Source: Acidobacteriota bacterium (GTDB lineage: Bacteria > Acidobacteriota > Terriglobia > Terriglobales > Acidobacteriaceae). Taken from it: DNA of 6,712 nucleotides. The stretch covers positions 1-6,712 of the forward strand of contig JAJXXN010000310.1 of NCBI GenBank assembly GCA_021781075.1, given 5' to 3'. Below the pieces are notes generated by a model, which saw only the letters and a list, made by a program, of their open reading frames with translations, had not been told where the DNA came from and made no database searches. Of this stretch, positions 1 to 5,285 are shown one piece after another (position 1 is the stretch's first letter; the number at the start of each line of letters is the position of its first letter). Made by a program: the position numbers and the translations under genes.

Positions 1-1160
1 GGGAAGACAACCTTATTCTCACCGAGGTCGCAACCTTCCGCTCCGATGGCCTCTACTCCGATGGCCGGCACCCGGATCAAGTTTGCTATACCACCAGCGC
101 CGCGGAGGACGTTCAACGCCGCGACTTCACCATCAACGGCCTGCTCCTCGACCCCGAACAACTTCCCGCCGATTTCAATCCAACCGCACTTCGCGCCGCT
201 GTTATCGATCACGTCGGCGGCATCAGGGACCTCGATCAAAAAAAACTGTCCGCCATCGGCGACCCCGCCCGCCGCTTTGAGGAGGACCGCCTCCGTATGC
301 TGCGCGCCATTCGCTTTGCCGCGCGCTTTGGCTTTGAAATCGCCCCGCCCACCTTCGCTGCCATCCGCGCCCAAGCCGGAAAAATTCCCAGCGTCAGCCG
401 TGAGCGCATTCGTGACGAACTCACCCGCATCCTCACGGAGGGCCGTGCCCGCGCGGCCTTTGAACTGCTCGATTCTTCCGGCTTGCTCGACGTGCTTCTT
501 CCCGAGGTCGCGCGCATGAAGGGCGTCGAGCAGCCCCCGCAATTTCACCCCGAGGGCGATGTCTGGGCCCACACCCTGCTCGTGCTTGCCCAACTTGAGC
601 CCAACTGTCCAATGGCCCTTGCCTGGGGCGCGCTGCTCCACGATGTGGGCAAGCCGCCCACATTCACGCGCTCCGACCGCATCCGCTTCAACGGCCACGT
701 CGAGGTTGGCGTTGCCATTGGCGCGGAGGTCTGCCGCCGCTTCCGTTTCTCCAACGATGAAACCCGCCAGGTTCTCGCACTGATTCAAAACCACATGCGC
801 TTCGCCGATGCGGCGCGCATGAAGCCCTCAACCCTCAAGCGCTTCTTCCGCCTCGGGCAATTCGAGCAGCATCTTGCCCTGCACCGCATGGACAGCCTCG
901 CTGGAAGCGGCAATCTAGGCCACTACAACTTTGTCCGCGCGCAGCTCGCGGCCACGCCGCCCGAAATCATCCGTCCTAAGCCTTTGCTCACAGGGCGCGA
1001 ACTCATCACCCTCGGCTATCAGCCTGGCGCGCTATTCAAACAAATCCTTTTCGCCGTTGAAGAGGCCCAACTCGAAGGCGTCATTTCAGGCGAAGCCGAG
1101 GCGGTTGAGTTCGTCCGTGCGCGCTTCCCGCTCAACTCCGCCCGGGAAGCAGGCGCATGA
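1..1160 (+). CDS. cca: CCA tRNA nucleotidyltransferase / poly(A) polymerase family, HD domain, 5'-truncated by window
   Basis: Enzymes of this family add or repair the 3' CCA of tRNAs, or add poly(A) tails, using CTP/ATP in the cytoplasm. The reading frame is open from base 3, giving 385 visible residues. The true start lies outside the window, and the GGxVRD and DxD catalytic motifs are missing with it. Visible in order: an EVATFR segment (about residue 8), RRDFTINGLL (39-48), DHVGGIRDL, and the GDPARRFEEDRLRMLRAIRF neck/recognition region (about 86-105). An HD domain follows, with H190 (AHTLLVL), H213-D214 (LLHDVGK) and H232 (GHVEV). The C-terminus has the LLTGRELITLGY.PG element typical of bacterial members. 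The stop codon overlaps the next start as ATGA, so the flavoprotein gene is probably translationally coupled. Family membership is clear. CCA-adding, A-adding and poly(A) polymerase activities cannot be separated from these residues, so the symbol is provisional. Confidence 0.93.
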   Translation, partial: EDNLILTEVATFRSDGLYSDGRHPDQVCYTTSAAEDVQRRDFTINGLLLDPEQLPADFNPTALRAAVIDHVGGIRDLDQKKLSAIGDPARRFEEDRLRMLRAIRFAARFGFEIAPPTFAAIRAQAGKIPSVSRERIRDELTRILTEGRARAAFELLDSSGLLDVLLPEVARMKGVEQPPQFHPEGDVWAHTLLVLAQLEPNCPMALAWGALLHDVGKPPTFTRSDRIRFNGHVEVGVAIGAEVCRRFRFSNDETRQVLALIQNHMRFADAARMKPSTLKRFFRLGQFEQHLALHRMDSLAGSGNLGHYNFVRAQLAATPPEIIRPKPLLTGRELITLGYQPGALFKQILFAVEEAQLEGVISGEAEAVEFVRARFPLNSAREAGA

Positions 1161-2323
1161 ACCTGCCGCGTTCCTATGATGCGATCGTCCTCGGCGCAGG
1201 CGCGGCAGGCCTCCTGTTCGCCGCAACCGCGCGCGGCAAACGTGTGCTTGTTTTGGAGCACAACAATGCGCCCGGCAAAAAAATACTCATTTCCGGCGGG
1301 GGCCGCGCCAACTTTACTAACATTCATGCCAAAGCGGACAATTACATCTCGCAAAATCCTCACTTTGCCAAATCTGCACTTGCACAATTCACGGCGCGCG
1401 ATTTTGTTGAATTCATCGAGCGCGGCCAGATTCCCTGGCATGAGAAAAAACTCGGGCAGCTCTTTTGCGACAATTCCGCGCGCGACCTCTTGAATCTTCT
1501 GCTGCGTGAAGCGGAGGGAGCAGGCGCGGAACTCATCCTCAACGCCCGCGAAATCAGGGTCCGGCATTCCAAGGGCCATTTCCTCGTCGATTCTTCCGCC
1601 GGGCAATTTCAATCCGCCGCGCTTGTCGTCGCCACCGGCGGGCTCTCCATTTCCAAACTTGGCGCCACTGGCTTCGGCTACCAACTCGCCCGTCAATTCG
1701 GCTTGCGCATCGTCGAACCGCGCCCCGCGCTCGTCCCCCTGCTTCTTGGCGGCGATGAATCTTATTGGACAAAATTGGCCGGTCTCTCCGCCGAGGTCAT
1801 TGCGCGGGCGGGCAAAAAACAGTTTGCTGAAAAAATGCTCTTTACGCATCGCGGCCTTAGCGGCCCCGCAATCCTGCAGGCATCCTCCTATCTCAACCCC
1901 GGCGACCGCCTCGAAATCAACCTTCTTGCCGCGCACAAAGCACCGCTCTTTGAACCGCTCATTCGCAGTGGAATGCCGCGGGATGAGCGCGCACTGCGCG
2001 CCATCCTCTACGCGGTACTACCTCAGCGCCTCGCCGACGCGCTCCTCGCACGCCATCAGGGATATTCCAACGCGGCACTGGGCGCCTTCGAAAATGACCT
2101 TCGCCGCTGGACATTGCATCCCACCGGCGACGAGGGGTTTGAAAAGGCTGAAGTCACCGCCGGCGGCGTGGATACTCGCGACCTCGACTCCCGTACCCTG
2201 ATGGCGGGCTCGGTGCCAGGGCTCTTTTTCATCGGCGAGGTGGTCGATGTCACCGGCCAGCTTGGCGGTTTTAATTTCCAGTGGGCCTGGTCCTCGGCTG
2301 TCGCCGCGGCGCGCTCTCTTTGA
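1157..2323 (+). CDS. HI0933/YhiN (BaiN/RdsA)-family NAD(P)/FAD-dependent oxidoreductase
   Basis: This is a 388-residue flavoprotein, close to the family's usual length of about 390-410. The Rossmann FAD-binding loop GAGAAG lies at residues 13-18, followed by an acidic residue in LVLEHN. The family signature GKKILISGGGRANFTN spans 40-55. The second dinucleotide-fold motif ATGG is at 159-162, LFTHRGLSGPAIL at 228-240, AEVTAGGV at 331-338, and the C-terminal FAD contact GLFFIGEVVDVTGQLGG at 355-371, followed by GFNFQWAWSS. Characterised relatives include the clostridial bile-acid enzyme BaiN and E. coli YhiN, which I recall as RdsA, the enzyme making dihydrouridine 2449 in 23S rRNA. The ATG overlaps the stop of the tRNA nucleotidyltransferase gene, with only a weak AGG upstream, which favours translational coupling. 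A role in rRNA modification fits that neighbour but is inference; family assignment is secure. Confidence 0.94.
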   Translation: MNLPRSYDAIVLGAGAAGLLFAATARGKRVLVLEHNNAPGKKILISGGGRANFTNIHAKADNYISQNPHFAKSALAQFTARDFVEFIERGQIPWHEKKLGQLFCDNSARDLLNLLLREAEGAGAELILNAREIRVRHSKGHFLVDSSAGQFQSAALVVATGGLSISKLGATGFGYQLARQFGLRIVEPRPALVPLLLGGDESYWTKLAGLSAEVIARAGKKQFAEKMLFTHRGLSGPAILQASSYLNPGDRLEINLLAAHKAPLFEPLIRSGMPRDERALRAILYAVLPQRLADALLARHQGYSNAALGAFENDLRRWTLHPTGDEGFEKAEVTAGGVDTRDLDSRTLMAGSVPGLFFIGEVVDVTGQLGGFNFQWAWSSAVAAARSL

Positions 2324-2352
2324 ATGCCGCATTGCACCATAAGCAATTGATG

Positions 2353-2366
2353 TAGGCTATCTTGGG
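2353..2366 (+). promoter_or_regulatory. Candidate -10 for a near-leaderless transcript of the small membrane protein gene
   Basis: TAGGCT at 2353-2358 is preceded by TG and lies 8 bases before the ATG at 2367. A -35-like TTGCAC stands at 2332-2337, with a short 15-base spacer. Transcription would begin within a few bases of the ATG. No good Shine-Dalgarno sequence is present. TATCTT at 2358-2363 is an alternative hexamer. Confidence 0.4.
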
Positions 2367-2636
2367 ATGAAGCTTTTGCGCCAATCCATCTTCTACCTGT
2401 TGCTCGCCCTGGCTGCCACGTATGTGTTGGACACGGCAACGTATTATCTGCGCGGAAAACCAGGTTCAACCGTCCAGGTTTCGCGTCTTCTCGCCATCCC
2501 ACTCAAAGGCGGCAAGACCGAGTACGACCCGGCAGGCAGCTCCGCCGTGGCCTGTACCAGCTCGCTTTTTCCGCAAAGCAGCGCCACGCCCTGCTGGTAC
2601 CTGCGGCGCAATGCGCAGGAGATCATCAAATATTAA
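2367..2636 (+). CDS. Small single-pass membrane or exported protein, unknown function
   Basis: The product has 89 residues. Residues 5-24 form a hydrophobic helix after a basic start (MKLLRQ), so it is either a membrane anchor or an uncleaved signal. A soluble part follows, with VSRLLAIPLKGGKTEYD at about 38-54, then C63 (VACTSSLFP) and C76 (TPCWYL), and a short basic tail. The two cysteines would lie outside the cytoplasm if the helix is an N-in anchor and could form a disulfide. I recall similar small proteins with the CxxSLFP...PCWYL pattern in Acidobacteriota, with no assigned function. The gene stands alone, 43 bases after the flavoprotein gene and about 110 bases before the next, with its own apparent promoter. 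The structured cysteine-rich C-terminus argues against a chance frame. Confidence 0.72.
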   Translation: MKLLRQSIFYLLLALAATYVLDTATYYLRGKPGSTVQVSRLLAIPLKGGKTEYDPAGSSAVACTSSLFPQSSATPCWYLRRNAQEIIKY

Positions 2637-2730
2637 TGCGGCAGCAACCCGGCGTATGCTTGTTCAGTCAAATTGATCATCCGCACGTCGCGTGGTGATG
2701 ATTGTCACGGGCATCCATCGTAATCCGGGC

Positions 2731-2745
2731 TACTCTGTACACATC
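2731..2745 (+). promoter_or_regulatory. Candidate -10 for a near-leaderless transcript of the small CxxC protein gene
   Basis: TACTCT at 2731-2736 lies 9 bases before the ATG at 2746, and no Shine-Dalgarno sequence is seen. No -35 is found at the normal distance; TTGTCA at 2702-2707 is too far away. The support is mainly the shared arrangement with the genes at 2367 and 4781. Confidence 0.3.
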
Positions 2746-2940
2746 ATGTTCCACCGTACACAAAACGAGAATGGAACCTTCAACACGCGCTGTCTGGATT
2801 GCCTCATGACCGTCGCCACCGCGGTTGAATCCCCTGAGGAGTGCCAGCGCATTGAGGACCACCATCTCTGCGCTGAGAAAGTCCTCCACCTTGCCGCGCT
2901 GAAGGCCGCAACCCCGCACACCGGGCGCCACGCCGCCTGA
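2746..2940 (+). CDS. Small CxxC/HxxC protein, probable metal binder, unknown function
   Basis: From the ATG at 2746 the product has 64 residues and starts MFHRTQNENGTFNTRCLDCL. C16-x2-C19 and a later H39-H40-L41-C42 give a CxxC...HxxC pattern that could bind one zinc ion; C33 is additional. No signal peptide or membrane helix is seen, so it is probably cytoplasmic. The frame stays open upstream to GTG codons at 2692 and 2695 and an ATG at 2698. I prefer 2746 because the conserved-looking part begins there and a -10-like TACTCT sits just before it, inside the longer version. I recall similar short CLDC proteins in Acidobacteriota but know of no function. Its TGA is directly followed by the stop codon of the RDD gene on the other strand. 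The spacing of cysteines and histidines makes a real gene likely. Confidence 0.65.
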   Translation: MFHRTQNENGTFNTRCLDCLMTVATAVESPEECQRIEDHHLCAEKVLHLAALKAATPHTGRHAA

Positions 2941-3780
2941 TCACCCTTTATAACGGGCCGATTCGCGCAGTTGGTGGGCAACCGACTCCAAAAAGTTTTC
3001 TGTGCTTGCGCCCTCGGGAATTGCAAACTCTGCCTTCGCAGAAATCGCTTTCGCTATCCGCCCGGCCAATGAGGCGCGCGTCTCCAGGCTCATATCCAGC
3101 CGCCGGGCAAAAAATCCCTCCAGGACTTCCAGCTCCGCGCCGCCCAGTTTGGCCACGTGGTTTGCCGGCACGGGCACAAAATTGGCCGGCGGTGGCGCCG
3201 TGGCCGGTGACAGCCGCCGCGCACTTTCCAGAAAACTTGGCGCGGTAAATGTCCGCGCCGGAGCATTTCCCCATGCTGGTGCCTCGCTCTCCTGCTCACG
3301 CACCACGAGCGTCCCCGCGGCCAAGTCGCCCAGCCTCTGATGCTGCTTGGTGACAAATATAAACAGCACACCCACCCCATAAATAATCGGAATCTGGTCG
3401 ATCACGCGGATGAAGTTCCGCACCATCGACTCAAAAATTCCAATCGGGCGTCCCGACTTCTGGATCACGCGGATCCGCGCCACACGCTTGCCCGGTGTCT
3501 GCCCGCTCCACAGCGCCTCGAACAGTGTGAAATATCCCCAGAATAAAAGAAAAAACAGCAGCGTAAACAGCGCCGCAGCCCAATTCTCAGTCAGGCGGGA
3601 GTAAACGGAGAGGGAAGGCAGCACCAGCATTGCCAAAATGAACAACACCACAAACCCCGCGCCCCAGATCAGGTAATCAATCAGGATGGCGATAAACCGG
3701 CTGCCCACGCCCGCCACGGGCAATTCAAGGTCAACCAGCTCGGGGGTTTCAATGTTAAGCTGGTCTGAAAACTGATCCAT
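2941..3780 (-). CDS. RDD-family integral membrane protein with long C-terminal extension
   Basis: The product has 279 residues. The RDD domain begins at VAGVGSRFIAILIDYLI, with R28 and D35, and the third signature aspartate is probably D127 in RVIDQIP. Hydrophobic segments lie at about 30-56, 67-90 and 128-144. The conserved loop WSGQTPGKRVARIRV is at 91-105 and QRLGDLAAGTLVV at 148-160. Residues 165-279 form a soluble, proline/alanine-containing extension beyond the core domain, predicted cytoplasmic and without a recognised fold. RDD proteins are membrane proteins, some proposed as transporters; the substrate here is unknown. The start at 3780 is forced on the upstream side by an in-frame stop two codons before it, and is supported by an AAAGGA ribosome site eight bases upstream. 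It is divergent from the SpoIIM-family gene, with overlapping start codons, an association known elsewhere (for example mycobacterial Rv3694c/Rv3695). Confidence 0.9.
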   Translation of the reverse strand: MDQFSDQLNIETPELVDLELPVAGVGSRFIAILIDYLIWGAGFVVLFILAMLVLPSLSVYSRLTENWAAALFTLLFFLLFWGYFTLFEALWSGQTPGKRVARIRVIQKSGRPIGIFESMVRNFIRVIDQIPIIYGVGVLFIFVTKQHQRLGDLAAGTLVVREQESEAPAWGNAPARTFTAPSFLESARRLSPATAPPPANFVPVPANHVAKLGGAELEVLEGFFARRLDMSLETRASLAGRIAKAISAKAEFAIPEGASTENFLESVAHQLRESARYKG

Positions 3781-4771
3781 GAATCATATCCTTTCTAATG
3801 CCTGGATTGTAAAACGCCGTCCCTATTGGGAGCGATTGGATGCGCTTATCAAACGCGCCGAGTCAGGTGGCCTCACCAGCCTTGACCGCGACGAACTCCA
3901 GCAGACGGCCCTCCTCTACCGCCAGGTCGCCGGCGATCTCTCCGTCCTGCGCCAGGACCGCACCGCACGCGCCTCCACCGTGTACCTCAATCAGATTCTT
4001 GTCCGCGCCCACAACATTCTCTACTCCGCGCGCAAGACCAGTTGGCGCGCCCTTTGGCTCTTTTTTCGCGATGATTACCCACGCCACTTCCAAAGCCTCT
4101 TCCGCTACGTCCTCATCGCCATTCTCATCTCGCTTGCGGCGGGCATTCTTGGCGCTGTCATCACCCAATCGCACCCGGATTTCATGCGCCGCTTTGTCGG
4201 TCCCGGGATGATCGTCACCATGGAGCGGCACGAGATGTGGACAAAGTCCATCATCGGCATCGAGCCCAAGGCTTCAAGCGCCATCATGACCAACAACCTC
4301 TCCGTCAGCTTCACCGCCTTCGCGGGCGGCATCTCCTTTGGCCTCATCACCCTCTGGTCCATGTTCTTCAACGGGCTCATGCTTGGTGTCATCGGTATGG
4401 CTTGCCATCAATACAACATGAGCCTCCAGCTCTGGAGCTTCGTCGCCGCGCACGGTTCACTCGAACTGCCTTCCATCGTCATAGCCGGCGGCGCGGGGTT
4501 TCGCATCGCACACGCCATGCTTTTCCCCGGTGCCTACCGTTGGCGCGATGCGGTTGCCTTCGCCGGGATTGAGGCCACGCAACTCGTCGTCGGCATTATC
4601 CCGATGCTCATCATTGCCGGCGCACTCGAAGGTTTCCTCTCGCCCTCGACCGCACCCAACTGGATCAAATACACCACCGGCGCCATGCTCTTCACGCTCC
4701 TCAATCTCTGGCTCTGGCGCAAAGTGCCCGATCAAGAAACCCGGATACGCCAACTGCGCCATCCCCGCTAA
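3779..4771 (+). CDS. SpoIIM-family (stage II sporulation protein M / DUF95) membrane protein
   Basis: The product has 330 residues. A soluble helical N-terminus (1-105; WIVKRRPYWERLDAL near 9-23, then an LYRQVAGDL segment) precedes the membrane part. Helices lie at about 109-129, 175-209 (two passes), 220-246, 263-286 and 297-313. Family motifs are FAGGISFGLITL with the following FNGLMLGV (181-204) and FVAAHGSLELPSIVIAGGAG (221-240), which contains the conserved glutamate E229. In endospore formers SpoIIM works in septal peptidoglycan remodelling during engulfment. Most relatives are in non-sporulating bacteria, where they sit beside RDD, MoxR and DUF58 genes with no fixed function. Nothing here suggests sporulation. 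The start is forced: an in-frame TGA is at 3773 and 3779 is the only nearby ATG. No Shine-Dalgarno sequence precedes it, unlike the divergent RDD gene, so translation may be leaderless. Confidence 0.9.
   Translation: MNHILSNAWIVKRRPYWERLDALIKRAESGGLTSLDRDELQQTALLYRQVAGDLSVLRQDRTARASTVYLNQILVRAHNILYSARKTSWRALWLFFRDDYPRHFQSLFRYVLIAILISLAAGILGAVITQSHPDFMRRFVGPGMIVTMERHEMWTKSIIGIEPKASSAIMTNNLSVSFTAFAGGISFGLITLWSMFFNGLMLGVIGMACHQYNMSLQLWSFVAAHGSLELPSIVIAGGAGFRIAHAMLFPGAYRWRDAVAFAGIEATQLVVGIIPMLIIAGALEGFLSPSTAPNWIKYTTGAMLFTLLNLWLWRKVPDQETRIRQLRHPR
3781..3794 (-). promoter_or_regulatory. Ribosome binding site of the RDD gene, inside the SpoIIM coding sequence
   Basis: On the minus strand, AAAGGA (plus-strand TCCTTT, 3789-3794) lies eight bases before the RDD start codon. 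It decides that start and falls within codons 4-6 of the SpoIIM-family gene. A minus-strand TACAAT (plus 3806-3811) is a possible -10 further upstream, with no clear -35. Confidence 0.6.
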
Positions 4772-4780
4772 AATGGAAGC
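4769..4780 (+). promoter_or_regulatory. Candidate -10 for a leaderless DUF971 transcript, overlapping the upstream stop codon
   Basis: TAAAAT at 4769-4774 ends six bases before the ATG at 4781 and includes the TAA stop of the SpoIIM-family gene. Transcription starting seven bases downstream of the hexamer would begin at the ATG itself. There is no recognisable -35 or Shine-Dalgarno sequence. Read-through from the SpoIIM gene remains possible. Confidence 0.45.
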
Positions 4781-5212
4781 ATGAGTCACGAAGGCATTCG
4801 CTTTATCAGTCTCGAAGAACAGGCCCGCAACGCCGCCGCTGCCCATTCGCTGCCGCGCGAGGCCGTCACACCGCAAAAAGTCCGCGTCCTTCTCACCGAG
4901 GGCAAGGGCCTTGAAATCGACTGGTCCGACGGCCACAAAAGCGCCTGGGGTTTCAAATGGCTCCGTGATGCCTGCCCCTGCGCCACCTGCAACGAGGCGC
5001 GTGTTGCCTCAGGCCTCCAACCCGGTGAGTCGCAGCCCAAGGCCGCCCAACTGCTGCCCATGTATACGCCCCCGTCCAAACCGCGCCAGGTCACACCCAT
5101 CGGGCGCTACGCCATCCAGTTCGATTGGGAGGATGGCCACCTCGCCGGCATCTACTCGTGGGATTACCTGCGTCGGAACTGCCAGTGCCCTGTGTGCAAG
5201 CAAAAGTCCTGA
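4781..5212 (+). CDS. DUF971 (GBBH-like N-terminal domain) protein with two CxCxxC motifs
   Basis: The product has 143 residues. Residues 1-30 are variable and helical; the DUF971 domain covers about 31-140. It has two matching halves: LEIDWSDGH (44-52) followed by WLRDACPCATC (60-70), and IQFDWEDGH (112-120) followed by YLRRNCQCPVC (129-139). Each half ends in CxCxxC (C65, C67, C70; C134, C136, C139), suggesting bound zinc or another metal. DUF971 is related to the N-terminal domain of gamma-butyrobetaine hydroxylase, but this protein has no dioxygenase domain, so no hydroxylase role can be claimed. In other bacteria DUF971 occurs alone or near iron-sulfur cluster functions; nothing here points to a partner. 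The ATG has no ribosome binding site and sits just downstream of a -10-like TAAAAT. It starts nine bases after the SpoIIM stop codon. Confidence 0.9.
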   Translation: MSHEGIRFISLEEQARNAAAAHSLPREAVTPQKVRVLLTEGKGLEIDWSDGHKSAWGFKWLRDACPCATCNEARVASGLQPGESQPKAAQLLPMYTPPSKPRQVTPIGRYAIQFDWEDGHLAGIYSWDYLRRNCQCPVCKQKS

Positions 5213-5226
5213 GAACGTCCAAATTT

Positions 5227-5255
5227 TCTTGAATCCGTGACGACAACGGTATAAC
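5227..5255 (+). promoter_or_regulatory. Candidate sigma-70-type promoter of the secreted protein gene
   Basis: TATAAC at 5250-5255 is a good -10. TCTTGA at 5227-5232 is a weak -35 at 17-base spacing; TTGAAT at 5229-5234 gives 15. Transcription would begin near 5262, leaving a 5' leader of about 24 bases before the ATG at 5286. Unlike the neighbours, this leader holds a proper ribosome binding site. Confidence 0.5.
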
Positions 5256-5274
5256 TTGGGTTTGATGCGGGGAA

Positions 5275-5279
5275 AAGGA
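5275..5279 (+). promoter_or_regulatory. Ribosome binding site deciding the 5286 start
   Basis: AAGGA lies six bases before the ATG at 5286. It favours this start over the in-frame TTG (5256) and ATG (5265) upstream, which have no such site. Confidence 0.6.
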
Positions 5280-5285
5280 CCAGCC

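Noticed and set aside
297..299. ATG as the start of the tRNA nucleotidyltransferase gene
   Set aside because: The conserved RRDFTING motif and the neck region lie upstream in the same open frame, so 297 is an internal methionine and the real start is outside the window.
46..519. 157-codon plus-strand frame over the tRNA nucleotidyltransferase region
   Set aside because: The peptide is rich in P, S, A and R, typical of a frame-shifted reading, while the true frame carries the RRDFTING and ExxRxxR-type motifs.
1019..1936. 305-codon open frame on the minus strand opposite the flavoprotein gene
   Set aside because: It is the antisense shadow of two well-supported conserved genes; the peptide has no recognisable motif and such frames are common in GC-rich DNA.
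2324..2366. Possible intrinsic terminator after the flavoprotein gene
   Set aside because: No stable GC-rich hairpin followed by a T-run is visible here, nor after the genes ending at 5212 and 6524.
2692..2700. GTG/ATG starts at 2692, 2695 and 2698 for the small CxxC protein
   Set aside because: No ribosome site precedes them and the added residues look non-conserved; kept only as an alternative because no alignment could be run.
5256..5267. TTG at 5256 or ATG at 5265 as the start of the secreted protein
   Set aside because: These would add charged residues before the signal peptide and lack a ribosome site; 5256 also overlaps the region just after the -10.
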